64,000 nt of DNA from Plantago ovata (lineage: Eukaryota; Streptophyta; Magnoliopsida; Lamiales; Plantaginaceae). The position numbers and the translations under genes were made by a program. The notes beneath the pieces were generated by a model. That model had not been told where the DNA came from. It worked only from the letters and a program-made list of their open reading frames with translations, and searched no databases. Of the stretch, positions 1 to 10,984 are shown in pieces. The stretch's first letter is position 1; each line of letters begins with the position of its first letter. The stretch covers positions 73,506,496 through 73,570,495 of the forward strand of contig CM051457.1 in NCBI GenBank assembly GCA_028274465.1, given 5' to 3'.

Positions 1-958
1 TCCCATAACTGCGCATAGTTGTTCGAAGGATGATTACCGAACAATGGAAGTACCCACCGGACACTCCCATCGATGTATGCTCTACACCGAAGTGTCTATG
101 GGAACCGGTAAGTTGTCGAAGTGATGCCAGTCGTCCTTTGGACTTAAAGGACTTTATCATCACATTTGTTGCCCCATATCCTTGGTGGACCCGTCGATGT
201 CAGCTCTGAATAAGCAATTGACTTAAGACACGATCCAGGATTATGGCTACATACAAATGGGGATGATAAGTGATTCTGTGAAGGATTCATCTCTCATGTG
301 TAGCACAGGAGAGCACTGCTTATAGTCGTTCATAGTTGTGATTGGTAAAACCGCTGGCCAGCGTATCAATATTATTATGATGGTCATAATAGATATTGGA
401 TTCACCATGCAACTCACTAAAGACGCCCGTGGATGTATTATTGGGATAGACACTTCATCGATCCTAGATGCATTCGAGTCAGTTAGATGAAGGGACGTTA
501 CCATCGTCGCGTTGAGCGCAACAGACTTCGCAACGAAAGGGTTTGCTTTGAGAAACCTCTCAAACGTCCTCATGTATTAATATTGCAAATGGGACCGTCT
601 AGGAATTCCATTTGCCTAGTCTAGGACTTGCTTAATACAATGAGGCCCTATGGGTCACACTATGTGGTGATTCAGCTTATCCGAATATCCTTGAAGATGG
701 AATCGCAATTAATTTGGAATTGATTGTGATTGATGGATTATAATTGATTTGAAATTAATTATAATATTTTGTGGTTCAATTAATGATTTGGAATTATAAA
801 TTGAATTGGCTAATTAATTGTATTTTATGTAAATCCAATTAAAGATTATATTTTAGAAATATAATAGAGGTTTGATTTGAAAGGGTATGTTAATTTGGAA
901 TTAATATACGCACATGGGCAAAATCTACTTGGAGTTTGAATTGCCTTAGAACTATAAG

Positions 959-980
959 TGGGTCCCAAATTCGGGACCCA
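959..980. repeat. 8-bp-stem hairpin in LTR-A
   Basis: Arms TGGGTCCC and GGGACCCA are perfectly complementary around a 6-base spacer. The same hairpin is present at 22840-22861 and 26606-26627. It lies about 230 bp upstream of the LTR TATA box, so it could be a U3 regulatory element; that role is inference. Confidence 0.7.
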
Positions 981-1203
981 CCTAACCTCCCTAGGGGCGC
1001 GCGCGCGCGCAGCTGAGATAGGGGAAGGAGTTCGACTCCTTCCTCTATTAGAAGTCCAAGGGATAAGTTAGATTTTCCTGATTGAGTTTTAATTTGATTG
1101 GGAATGAATCTAGACTTGAAATAGGTTTCCTAGTGCGATAAAAATTAGATTCTTATTCCTTTATGAAGTCTAATTGCTTATGCTTTAGGCTTCTATTGAC
1201 TAC

Positions 1204-1210
1204 TATATAA
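1204..1210 (+). promoter_or_regulatory. TATA box of LTR-A1
   Basis: TATATAA stands at the border between the U3-like and R-like parts, and is repeated at 23084-23090 in the second LTR and as TATATATAG near 26848 in the third. Transcription would start about 25-35 bases downstream. Confidence 0.6.
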
Positions 1211-1689
1211 GTAAGTCATTAGAGAGCTTTTTCAGTATCGAATTCTTAGAGAATTATTCTACATTTCTTAGAGAAAATAAAAAGCTCTCTCCTACCTCCA
1301 CATAGCCACGCGCGCGCCACCCCTCGCCGGAGAAAAACCGCCGCCCCATCTTCTTGGCCACACAAAGAATATCCTAGCATTCTTTCCGATAGGTTGTTCA
1401 TCCGTGGATACCAAGGTTGAGGTTCTAAGAGCTGGAGAAAAACTAACTTTTATTGTCTTGCAGATAATCAAAGTATTGCAGATATCTTCGACTTCGACGA
1501 AGGAGAAGATTCACCGGATTATTACGAAGACTTGGAAGCTGTGCTTGCTTTTGGAGTATTGTAAGTCTACTAATTGACGTGTTTAAAGATATATACGGCA
1601 TATACATAATCAATTAACCTGCATGTTAAGAAATTTTTTGAAATTCCGTTGCGTACCCTAGGGGTAACTCTGACCGTATTTTCTTACAG

Positions 1690-1704
1690 TGGAATCAGAG
1701 CCAG
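1690..1704 (+). other. Primer binding site of copia-A
   Basis: TGGAATCAGAGCCAG begins one base after the LTR end. It is one substitution away from the usual plant copia site TGGTATCAGAGC, which pairs with the 3' end of initiator tRNA-Met. Confidence 0.85.
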
Positions 1705-2251
1705 GTTACTTGATTATATATATACGTATATATATTGTATGATTTTGTAGTTTATGTGGATGCAATTGATTCTAAGATTAATTCGATTTTTAAAAGTTTT
1801 GTTTTTATATAAATTTAGAATTTATATTTTCAAAAAAAAAAATAATAATTTTATATATATATATTGGACCGGCCGCCTGCGCTACGCAGGCGTCGGCCGC
1901 CTGTGAGGCGCTCGGCGCCTGCGTGCCGCAGGCACCTGGTAGGCGCCCACAGGCCGCAGGCACGGTAGGGGACGGGACTTGATCCGTCCCGTATTTTAAT
2001 ATACATATATTTTTTCGGGTTGGACCCAAAATTCAATTTTGAAAATTTTGAGGATTGAATTTTATATTTGGAATATAAATATGATTTAATTGTAATTGTT
2101 TTTAACTAGAGGGGTTAAATTTAATTAGTATAAAGTTAAGGGGCTTATTTGTGATTTATCAATTTATTGTTTATTGCAAATAAGTCCTTGCACTTTAGAA
2201 TTTTAGATTTAACACCTCCAAGGTTTCGAAAATTACAATTAGGTCCTTCGG
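1705..2251 (+). other. copia-A untranslated leader, first part
   Basis: No coding signal is visible. The stretch has a TA-rich run (about 1709-1736), a GC-rich hairpin cluster (1874-1933) and then AT-rich sequence. It is cut at 2252 by the start of a SIRE LTR. Confidence 0.65.
1874..1933. repeat. GC-rich hairpin cluster in copia-A leader
   Basis: Three hairpins with 3-base loops occur in 60 bases: arms CGCCTGCG/CGCAGGCG around CTA (1874-1892), CGCCT/AGGCG around GTG (1898-1910), and GCCTGCG/CGCAGGC around TGC (1917-1933). The island stands out against AT-rich flanks and lies about 170-230 bases after the primer site, where retroelement packaging or dimerisation signals often sit. Confidence 0.75.
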
Positions 2252-3287
2252 TGTTAGGAAACTTGTAATTTTGATGATCAATTAACCATGCTAAATTAAG
2301 GAAAGTCTAGTAACTAGTACTCTTAAAATCCATAGGAATTTAGAATTTTAAGGACATTGTAAAAGAGGAATGTTTGCTGAAGAGTTAGAGTAGGTGCTAG
2401 ATAGGTTGGTTTTACCGCTTATGATGTATCTTGTTTTCTGAAAAGAAAAATAACCTATTGAAGCATTTGCTGATGATGTACTTTTTTTACACAAACAAAC
2501 TATTGAAGCAGTTAGAACTGCTCAGAAACTTGAAGATTTCGAAGACTGAAGACTAGAAGATTTCTGAAGACTGGTATCTACAAAGGCACATGTTGCTCAG
2601 AAAGTGGAAACTTCAGCAACAACTTGCATAAGTGAAAATCTAAACGACAGAGTAGGTTGTGCTTGCTGAAACTGAGACTGACCACTTGCTAATGAACATT
2701 TGTGACCTCTTGCTGAAAGTACTTGTATTTGCGCTCCAATGTTACTGTTTGAATTTTATTCAAATGAGCATTAAATGCAAAGCATGCACGCGAAGGACAT
2801 GAAGACTAGAAGATAAACAAGGACGCTGCTGAAAGTACAAAAGCAAGATAGTGACATTTTAAGGAACAAAAGCCTTAGAATTTGAAATTCAAGCGGCTCC
2901 TTATTTCACTATAAATAGAGGTCATCCGGCAAAGAGTTGAAGTGTGTCAACAACGTGATCATACTCTCACTTGTGCTTAAACTCACATACTCTTCAAACA
3001 CTCTTTACTGCCATTGATCCGTTCCAAGACTTAAAGCTTGAAAAAGCTACTTGTGAAGAAGTAGAACTTACACGGCTAAGAAATTAGTTAAGTGTTCTTT
3101 CTTTCTTTCGAACAAGAACAAGTCTTGACACCAGAAACATGTTTACTGCAAAGTATTCAAAGTTTTGTTTCTTAGATTACTTGTTGTAACTGAATAAGTT
3201 ATAATTAAGTTTTCTCATCCCAAACCTCTCTAACTGAAAATACACCCTTTCAGGCGTGATATTCAGGGGGAACTTAATCGAGCATAG
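2252..3287 (+). repeat. SIRE-family LTR fragment
   Basis: It starts TGTTAGGAAACTTG like the SIRE LTRs at 45539 and 46827 and follows them base for base with small differences up to CGAGCATAG. It is then cut by LTR-F. The last 600 or so bases of the LTR and any internal region are not seen before the gap. A TATA box (2910-2917) is present. Confidence 0.85.
2910..2917 (+). promoter_or_regulatory. TATA box of SIRE LTR
   Basis: TATAAATA followed by GAGGTC is conserved at 28900-28907, 47423-47430 and on the minus strand at 58613-58620. The 15-base element GCATTAAATGCAAAG lies upstream at 2768-2782 and recurs upstream of ORF3. Confidence 0.65.
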
Positions 3288-4413
3288 TGATGATGTCGTT
3301 TTTTCACCAATTAAATTTGTTTGTAGCCAAAGAACACTTATTCACTACACAAAAGATTTAGTGCAGCAGTAAGAAGTTCCCGAGTGTCGTTCTCTTGGGA
3401 CCTAACGTAGCTTTGTTTAGTGCGTAACAATTGTAATCAACCAACAAGCAAGTTTGTGTGATTAAACCAAGCACTCATGCAAATCAGAAACTATCAAGAG
3501 GAAGATAAAATCAAATAGAGAAAGATGTTGGTGGTAGCTTAGTGGACATGACAAACCATGGGTTACAACTTGCTATCATGCTATGAACATTTAAACATAC
3601 AATAGAGAAGTATTAATTGACCACAAAGTTGTCACATGCTTTGCATTCGAAAGTACGGAATTGGCTACTCCCAATTGTATGGAAGATCTAGAAGTATTAA
3701 GCGACCATAAGGGTTGTCACTACCTTGTATTCGAAGATTTGTAATTGGCTACTTTAGATCTTACGCAATGGTTCAAAGCACAACAAGCATAATCATAACC
3801 CTAGCTATCATGTCCACATTCTACCACCAACAATCGTGAATTAGCTACTCATAACGGATCTTGAAACAAACAACATCATATATGAATAACAATAACAAAC
3901 ATTCATAATCAGAATCAAAATAAGGAGAATTGATACAAGTTACCACCGATTGTCACGAGACGGTGGAATGCCCAAATCTCACTGATCAAGATACAATGAA
4001 GATGAAATTGGATGTAATCACATCTTTCTTGATGATAATCAAGCCTCTAGATAATGGGTCTGAGCTATGGAGCTTCCAAGAGCTCTCCCCAGCAATTACA
4101 AAGTGAAAGGAATCAGAAAAAATAACTGAAAATCGAGTATTAATGCCAAAATCGCGATCTGGATCTGAGTCCAAGCGAAGGGCTTGGCTTCTGTCAAGCG
4201 CTTAGCTAGGCAAGCGAAGGGCTTGACAGGGGCCAAGCGCTTCGTCTGGAATTCCAGTGAATCTGCCCAGAATTTCCGCCTGACTTTAACTCGCTCTACA
4301 GGGCTCATACGATGTCGGATCGGAGCGTGTAATATACCGTTGGATATCTCTTTGAGTTAGCTACGCGTGGAAGTTGGTTTGAGGTTAATACAATGCTGTA
4401 TGAAAAAGTTATG
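3288..4413 (-). repeat. Athila/Tat-type LTR (LTR-F), truncated by assembly gap
   Basis: The segment starts TGATGATGTCG just after CATAG of the SIRE LTR. It shares short blocks with the Athila-E LTR (for example GAGTGTCGTTCTCT and the CTACCACCAAC block) but is otherwise clearly diverged. The order of these blocks suggests minus-strand orientation, as for the other Athila LTRs here. The copy runs into the N gap, so its other end and its element are not seen. Confidence 0.65.
4171..4242. repeat. Palindrome cluster in LTR-F
   Basis: Inverted repeats are CCAAGC/GCTTGG around GAAGG (4171-4187), CTGTCAAGC/GCTTGACAG (4191-4229) with an inner CAAGC/GCTTG, and AAGCGCTT (4235-4242). The cluster parallels the GGGGCG/CGCCCC hairpins of the other Athila LTRs but has a different sequence. 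Confidence 0.7.
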
Positions 4414-4513
4414 NNNNNNNNNNNNNNNNNNNNNNNNNNNNNNNNNNNNNNNNNNNNNNNNNNNNNNNNNNNNNNNNNNNNNNNNNNNNNNNNNNNNNNN
4501 NNNNNNNNNNNNN
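4414..4513. other. Assembly gap of 100 N
   Basis: Exactly 100 Ns, the usual placeholder for a gap of unknown size. The missing sequence should contain the rest of LTR-F, the 3' end and 3' LTR of Athila-E, and probably the rest of the SIRE insertion. Any open frame crossing it is an artefact. Confidence 0.98.
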
Positions 4514-5830
4514 CGTAATTCATCAAGGCTCATCTAGTTGCCCAACAATCGTTCCTCGCCAGCCTTCCCATATCTATGTTAAGTGATTTAATTGTTCCAA
4601 AATGCCTTATGCGATCTAGTTCACGGGAAGATGACAATGCTTTCCATACACAAGTTGTACGGAGTGGTCCCGATCACCGTCTTGTGCTAGTTCTGTATGC
4701 CCAAAGTGATCATCAATTTTCCTGCCCCAACCTTCCCATGGCCTCATACTTCGCCCAGGATCTTCTTGATTTGACGATTGCTGACTCGACTTGCCCCGAT
4801 TGTCTGTGGTGATAAGGTGTAGCGGACCACATGGTGGACACTGTATCTCTTAAGAAGTGCGGCAACGTTCTATTGACAAAGTTCCGACCCTCCATCACTG
4901 ATGATTGTCCTATGGCACCCAATCTCGAGACATATTACTTCCTTCAAGAACTTCATAACACTGCCGCCGTCAATTTGTTTTTTAGGAATGCCTCTACCCC
5001 ATAGTCAACATAATCCACTGCAACAAGATGACTCATAGCCTCCACTGTTTGGAAACGGTCCCATAAAATCACTGCCCCATTACATCGAAAGTTCTACCAC
5101 TGATTCCCTTGAGGGGCATTATCCTTCTTGCGATACCTTCCACCTCGTTGAACATGCGGTAACAATTCTTACAAAATCCGGCCATCTTTGTATATTGATT
5201 GGCCAGAAAAAATTCCTGCCTGCAGTACCTTCGCGCTGTCTTCAATCCCACTGTAAGTGCCCCACAGTTAAGCTCATGGCAATGGCTCAGTACACTTTGC
5301 CTGCTTTTTTGTGGCACGCCTCTCCTTAGAATACCATCAGCTCCTTCCTGAATAGATGTGGATCTCTCCCATATGTAAGTCCGCCACTGTTTGGCAAGAG
5401 CTATCTTGTCTGAAGCTGAAAAGTTAGTTGGGCAATATCAAGCCAAATATTTTTACAATATCCGCATACCATGGCTCTTCAAAGCCTGAATCTAATTGCT
5501 CATCGCGGGAGATCTTCATGATGGGAATCGGCTCAATAGGATATCTTAGGTATTCTAGCTAAATGATCTGCATACTAATTCTCCCTCCCAGCTCATCTAC
5601 TATGTCAAATCAAAGTCTTGTCAGCAAAGACCCAACGGATTACTCTAGGCTTAGAATCTTGCTTAGCTATCAAATGTCTCAAACGCAGCATTGATCAGAT
5701 ATGGACATTCACCGGATGTCCAATTAAATAAGACCTAACTTTTGTAAAGCAAAGACAACAACTAAAAATTCCTTTTCAGTTGTTGTATAATTAACCTGCG
5801 CGGAGTCTAGAGTCTTACTAACATAATAAA
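4514..5830 (-). pseudogene. pol: Athila-E RNase H and integrase, decayed
   Basis: Short frames joined by stops and frameshifts match gypsy pol in order. Around 5700-5830 is an RNase H piece with YTTTEKEFLVVVFAL. Around 5069-5317 is an integrase zinc-binding domain with HCHELNCG and FCKNC. Around 4713-4922 is the integrase core end with ATPYHHRQSGQVE, and 4530-4700 resembles the integrase C-terminal part. The core aspartates cannot be placed with confidence. Integrase would insert the cDNA copy, but this copy cannot make it. Lesions are far denser here than in the neighbouring gag-RT region. Confidence 0.75.
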
Positions 5831-6571
5831 TCACACGATACTGCTTATCAAGTTTTTTTGGCATAAAACAGCACCCATAGCAAAATTCGAAGCATTACAC
5901 ATAATTTCGAAAGGAGGATTCCAGTCAGGCGGCACAACAATGGGGGCAGAAACAAGCTTTTCCTTAAGGGTATTAAAAGCAACAAGGCATTCATTAGAGA
6001 AATGGAAAACCACATCTTTGGCAAGCAAGCTACTTAAAGGTTTAGCAATTTTCGAAAAATCTTTAATAAACCTCCTATGAAAACCTACATGGCCAAGAAA
6101 AGATTGCAGTTCTTTCACGCAAGTAGGCGGGGGAAGTTTTTCAATGATTTCTATTTTAGCCTTGTCTACCTCAATACCTCTTTCGGAAACTACATGTCCT
6201 AGAACAATGCCTTCTCTAACCATATAATGACTCTTCTCCCAGCTTAAGGTCAAGTTGCATTCAATGCACCTTTTCAAAACTAGATCTAATCTTTGCAAGC
6301 ATTCATCAAATGAATCACCAAAAAGGGAAAAATCATCCATAAAAACTTCAACAAATTTGGTTACCATGTCAGAGAAAACAGAAAGCATGCACCTTTGAAA
6401 AGTGGCGGGAGCATTGCATAGTCCAAATGGCATCCTCCTATAGGCAAATGTTCTGAATGGGCAAGTGAATGTCGTCTTCTCCTGATCCTCCGGTGCAATC
6501 GTAATCTGGTAGAAACCTGATAAACCATCAAGAAAACAATAGAACTTCCGCCCCGCAAGGCGGTTTAGCAT
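5831..6571 (-). pseudogene. pol: Athila-E reverse transcriptase core
   Basis: A 246-codon frame carries the central and late RT motifs: FLDGLSGFYQI, RRMPFGLCNAPATFQRC and the catalytic FMDD box in VFMDDFSLFG, followed by LGHVVSERGIEV and the start of RNase H (FEIMCNASNFAMGAVL). It continues the RT begun in the upstream frame at 6577-9297, but the two frames are separated by a one-base length change in an A run near 6600. A second frameshift near 5860 cuts it off from the remaining RNase H. The Athila assignment rests on the strong match to the typical PEDQEKTTFTCP context. Confidence 0.88.
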
Positions 6572-6576
6572 GTCAT

Positions 6577-9297
6577 CTATAAATGGTAAAGGGAAGTGGT
6601 CTTTTTGGTGGCGGCATTTAATCTTCTGTAGTCACTGCACATCCGCCACCCAGTGGTCTTCCTAACCGGTACCAATTCTCCCTTCTCATTCTCTTCCACC
6701 GTGACTCCTGATTTCTTAGGAACTACATGAACCGGGCTCACCCATCGACTATCTGGAATGGGGTAAATCATAACAGCATCTAGCAACTTGATCACTTCCT
6801 TTTTTACCACCTCTTGCATTGCTGGATTTATCCTCCGCTGAGGTTGCCTAACAGGTTTGGCATCTTGTTCTAGAGTGATGTTGTGCACGCATCTTGTAGG
6901 GCTAATTCCTTTGATATCGCTGATCCCCCATCCTATAGCTGCGGAATTTTCCTTCAATACCTCAATCAACTTACTTTCTTCATTGTTGGAGAGATGTGAG
7001 GAGACAATCACAGGCTTTTTATGATTTTCTCCCAAGTATACGTACTTGAGGTGCGCAGGGAGCGGTTTCAATTCTAAGCTAGGTTCTTCAGGAAACCCAC
7101 TTTCTTCTTCTTCTTCATCTAAAGGTTCAAGTACCTCTTCTCCTGCGGGAATTTCTGGGGTGCTATCCATTATTTCGACTAGTTCCCTTGCCTCTTTGGT
7201 CATGCAGCACGTCTCAGCTTGCATTGTTAGTGCTTCCTCAAGTGGCTCGTGATTTCCAAGGCTATGATGAAATTCGGGAATTACGGATTCGTACCAATCG
7301 ACAAATTTTAACTCTTCCGCAACTTCCTTATCTATGATGCTACATCCTACCAACTCAATCTTATCGCCCATTACCTCCATGCTTATCTTCTTGCCCTTAA
7401 GTTCAAGGCATGTGTTGGTGGTTGCCATGAATGGTCTTCCAAGTAGTACTACGTGCTCACGGATATGGCTCTTTCCTTCGTCCGCGGACTTCATTACTAC
7501 AAAATCAGCTGGGATTATCAATTTGTCCACTTTCACAAGGATATCTTCTATGATCCCGACTGGCCTCTTCACACTTTGGTCTGCCATTTGGACCACCATA
7601 TCAGTTGGTGTCAATTCTCCGAGTTCCAGGGCCTTGTATACCATATACGGCATTAAGTTAATGCTAGCTCCTAAGTCAAGCATTGCCTGCGTAGTTCGTC
7701 CATTCCCTAAGGCGATGTTGATGATGAAGCTGCCAGGATCCTTTTTCTTCATGGGCAATCCGGCAAGCGAGTTGACTGTTTCAACCCCATTCACTTCCCT
7801 CCCTGAAGTAATCCTTTTGTTCTTGATCTCACGAAAGAATTTCCTATAAGCTGGAATGTTCTGGATTAACTCTAAGAGAGGTACATTGACTTCCACTTTT
7901 GACAGGCGTTGGAATAAGGGTGAATCTTGAATATCCTTCTTGGCTGGTTTGACCCGACTCGGGTATGGCACATGTGGCTTCGGAGGCACATATGGATTGG
8001 AAGATTTGTGAAGTTCTCCTGGTATACTAGTTCCAACTTCGACTTCGTCATCATCTATGTCTATTACAGATGGTCTTGGTTCATCATTCCTTTCTGGAAC
8101 TTCTTGAGGTTCTTTGGAACTTCCTCCATCCTCTTGTTCTGTGCTTGGCCCTCTATTATCGATCTCAGTAGGTTCCACCCGCTTAGGACGTATGAAGTTG
8201 GGAATTTTGGTCATCTTGCCTCCTCGGAATAGTAGATTCACCTCTTCGCACTCATTCTCGTCAGTAGCAACAGCTGGAGATTGCTCGGGATCAGATGTCT
8301 CATCGGTAAGACTCGGATTGTTTAGTTCCCTGGAGTTGGGGGGTGATTCGCCCCTCACCTCGGGTGGTTCGCTCACTACTTCCTGTGGGGTATCCTCGAC
8401 TTCTTTACCGCACCTTCCACACTTCAGTAAGCTAAGTTCTTTGATAAGTTTCTCACTTACTTCGATCGCTTCAAAAGCCTTCTCGATGCGAAGATTGTTC
8501 TCAGCTTGCCCTGCGTGTGCTACCTCGAAGACACTCTCAATGGCCTTTATCCCTGCGTAAAATGCAAGTTCCTCCTCCTCACCGATGTCCTCGTCCTCAG
8601 AATAGCCTTCGTTTGATCCGTCAGTTTCATCTTGATTTGAGTATATGTTGGCGACTTCATTCGGCATTATCTTCTCGGATTGTGCGGATCCATTGGCGTA
8701 CGTTTGAAAGATCTTCACTGCCTCTTCAACTGTAAATTCTTCTAAACCTCCACATATCCCATCTATTTGAAGTCTGACTTCATCACGTAGTCCTCCAACA
8801 AAAAACCAAATCAGCTCCCCCTCGTCGAAACGGTGGTGGGGGCACTCACGTTTATACAGCTCAAATCGTTCATAGGTGTCACAGAACAGCTCGTACTCTC
8901 CTTGCTTGAAGTATTCGATCCGATTCCGAAGTGCCATCGTCTCATGGTAAGGCATGAAACGTGCCAAGAACTCCTCTACTACTTGGCTCCAGGTCTTCAG
9001 TGATCCTGGTGCTAACCTTGCTCTCCATATCCTCGGTTCATATCCCAAAGCAAAAGGAAACAACTTCCTGCATAATTGATCCTCGGTGAACCCCTTTGCT
9101 GGAACTTTTGCTACTTCCTCTTCATAGGACCTGATGAAGCTTATTGGATTCATATCCTCTCCTTCTTCGAACCTTGGTATCCTTCTCACTATGGTGCTTG
9201 TTACCTCGTACCCCGATAACTCTTCTTCCAAGTATATAGCTGACCCCCTCCTGACTTGCGAGAACGTCGGTGTCAAGCGGGCTTTTAAGGTCGTCAT
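6577..9297 (-). pseudogene. gag-pol: Athila-E gag, protease and start of reverse transcriptase
   Basis: A 906-codon frame without a stop. Residues about 50-200 form the gag capsid-like region (TWSQVVEEFLARFMP, FFVGGLRDEVR). Residues 290-300 contain CGRCGK, a possible half zinc site, and 330-420 are acidic and low in complexity. The protease lies at about 525-650 with LDLGASINLMP at 540-550 and VVLLGRPFM at 617-624; DLGA in place of DTGA or DSGA is common in this lineage. RT begins after residue 800 with PQRRINPAMQ and CSDYRRLN. The frame ends at the A-run frameshift. The start ATG is the first after the leader, 230 bases from the primer site. Only one visible lesion separates this from a working gag-RT frame. 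Confidence 0.88.
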
Positions 9298-9548
9298 ACC
9301 TGGAAATCTGTATCAGGAGTAACTCAAAACTAAAAATTAGCCTCGTTAGAAAGTTCGAAAATCGAGAAAATTTCTAGATATCGAATACTACTAAAGCTAG
9401 GAAAGGTGATTAGAAATAGACTAGGAAAGCAGTATAAGAGAGAGATTAAAAAGAAAAACTAAAACTAATAGAATTAGGAATCTAAAGCTGTAAATATAAA
9501 CAAATTAAATAGAAAAAAGGAGTATAGTCCCCGGCAGCGGCGCCAATT
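9298..9548 (-). other. Athila-E leader with primer binding site
   Basis: On the minus strand TGGCGCCGCTGCCGGGGA (9528-9545) lies 3 bases from the LTR end. It is one base from the TGGCGCCGTTGCCGGGGA site of Athila/Tat elements, complementary to tRNA-Asp. The remaining bases are an A- and T-rich untranslated leader up to the gag ATG. Confidence 0.85.
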
Positions 9549-10805
9549 TGATGAACGCGAGATTTGTCAGGTCCCGGTTCAGTCAAATAAATTTGTTATT
9601 AAGCCGAAGGCAATCCACAACTACAACGAAAACCGTAGTTTAGCAGTAGAATGACTCGAGTGTCGTTCTCTCAGGACTATAACTTGCTTTATCTATTTAA
9701 CAAGAGAATATAAAACAGCAGACAGATAGCAATAGGGGGTTTCTAGCAGTTAATGGAGATTGGTGATAGTATGGTCCTTCTTAACATAATGGGTCGATAA
9801 TCATGCATAAATTCCTCGGTCTTGCATAGAGATCTTTGAATCAATCTAGTGTCCTGTTGCAAGTATTAAGCACTACGAAGATAATTTGGTCTGACTAGTC
9901 AATCACGATTGTCCTAATGTGTTCCGTAATTATTCAACACTACGAAGATAATTGGTCTGATGGTCGACTAGTGTCCAATTGTGCGTAATAATCAATACAA
10001 CATACGAGAATTTTGGTTACAACTGATCAACGAAATAAAGCAATGACACGGAGTATAATGCGCGATATAGCCATTAGCATGATTATCTTCCCTCGCTAAG
10101 AATTCACATACTACCACCAACGATAAGTTTAGCTACTCATAATAGCCATGCAATCAACAGAAATCATAGAAGAAAGGAAACATGTTGAAAGAATATAAAA
10201 TAAGTAGAATAAAAATGTAAGATACAAAGTTACCGAAGGTTGTCAATCTCCGGATGATTGCGGTCCTACGAGCTCCAAACTGCTATGAAAAAGTATCCCC
10301 TAAGCTATAGAACTCCCAGGACAGGCCCCGGGAAGTTCCTACCTAAAACTATAGAGAGAGGTGAGAAAGTACGTCTGGAAAGATATGATTTTCGGAGAGA
10401 AAACTGAGCTCTATATATAGGCCCCGAATAAACTCTGGGGCGGTTCGCCCCCGTCTTTTTCGCGGAATTCCGTGTTTTTCGACGCGGTTTGGATTTCTTC
10501 ACCTTTTCGGACTCGGTTTCTGACTTCTAGTGGCCTTCTAACCTCCAGATTCGACCCCTAGACTCCAAATCCTATCCGGAAACCTTCAGATACTCCAAAT
10601 AGGCTTCTAGAACACCAATTCCTTGTCAACTTCAATATGATTGCTCAGAAATCTCCGAATTTCAACCAAAACCTGTAAAATAAAATCTAAAGGAAAACGT
10701 GATACTATTCTAATAAAATGTACTAAAATATAGCTAAATTAACATAGAGGATAGCTAAAATAGGTGAAAAAGACTCGAATGAAAGTGTAAAACACACATT
10801 CATCA
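9549..10805 (-). repeat. 5' LTR of Athila-E (family C LTR)
   Basis: Plus-strand ends are TGATGAACGCG and ATTCATCA, a TG...CA pair. The LTR is 1,257 bp and is closely related to the LTRs at 14083, 19057, 32661 and 35760. It carries a minus-strand TATA box and one copy of the GGGGCG/CGCCCC hairpin. GTAAC follows as presumed target duplication. Confidence 0.9.
10411..10451 (-). promoter_or_regulatory. TATA box and upstream palindrome of Athila-E LTR
   Basis: CTATATATAG (10411-10420) is the likely TATA box for minus-strand transcription. A perfect hairpin of arms GGGGCG and CGCCCC around GTT (10437-10451) lies just upstream of it. The same pair of signals is in all five family C LTRs, with one to four hairpin units. 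Confidence 0.65.
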
Positions 10806-10984
10806 GTAACTTGTTGGACATTACCCGTATGTTTGTTTTGGGGGCAAGCATATGTGAAAATAGTGGGAGCTAAACAGCTAAAGGACCTTGTTGTTTAGTT
10901 ATGTTGACTGTGTATTTAGAAATAGTATTTCAATAGTTGATTTATTATTTTCGTTCTAAATTATTTCTCCTTAGGAAATTAGAA
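10806..10984 (+). other. copia-A untranslated leader, second part
   Basis: An AT-rich non-coding stretch between the end of the Athila-E LTR and the gag ATG. I assign it to copia-A because gag starts directly after it; continuity with 1705-2251 cannot be shown, since the intervening insertions and gap hide the join. Confidence 0.5.

Larger units (their letters stand above)
1..1688 (+). repeat. 5' LTR of copia-A (LTR-A1), left end outside window
   Basis: This matches the two full LTRs at 21475-23563 and 25305-27325, starting about 400 bases into them. It ends in TTCTTACA immediately before a primer binding site. Landmarks shared by all three copies are a GGGTCCC/GGGACCC hairpin (here 959-980), a GCGC run near 990, a TATA box near 1204, and a U5 end with GGTAACTCTGACC. 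The antisense reading frame inside it (247-573) is conserved only as far as the LTRs themselves are conserved. Confidence 0.92.
4514..10805 (-). mobile_element. Athila-like Ty3/gypsy element Athila-E, 3' part lost in gap
   Basis: On the minus strand the order is 5' LTR (10805-9549), primer site, leader, gag, protease, reverse transcriptase, RNase H and integrase, running into the gap at 4514. The primer site is of the Asp-tRNA type typical of Athila/Tat elements. GTAAC (10806-10810) is the expected 5-bp target duplication on the right. gag to RT is almost intact, while RNase H and integrase are heavily decayed. Confidence 0.85.

Noticed and set aside
247..573. 108-codon antisense frame in LTR-A, also at 22127-22453 and partly at 25998-26219
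   Set aside because: It is repeated only because the LTR is repeated; it has no recognisable domain, and the third copy is broken by a deletion. I treat it as chance.
3288..4413. LTR-F as the missing 3' LTR of Athila-E
   Set aside because: Only short blocks match the Athila-E LTR; LTRs of one insertion should be nearly identical.
4305..4526. Open frame across the N gap
   Set aside because: Half of it is unknown bases, so the frame is meaningless.
7640..7690. DLGA in the Athila-E protease as an inactivating change
   Set aside because: To my knowledge this variant is usual in Athila-type proteases, unlike D-T-A in copia-A.
7046..8735. Several plus-strand frames opposite Athila-E gag-protease
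   Set aside because: They are mirror frames of a strongly coding minus-strand region and show no domain of their own.
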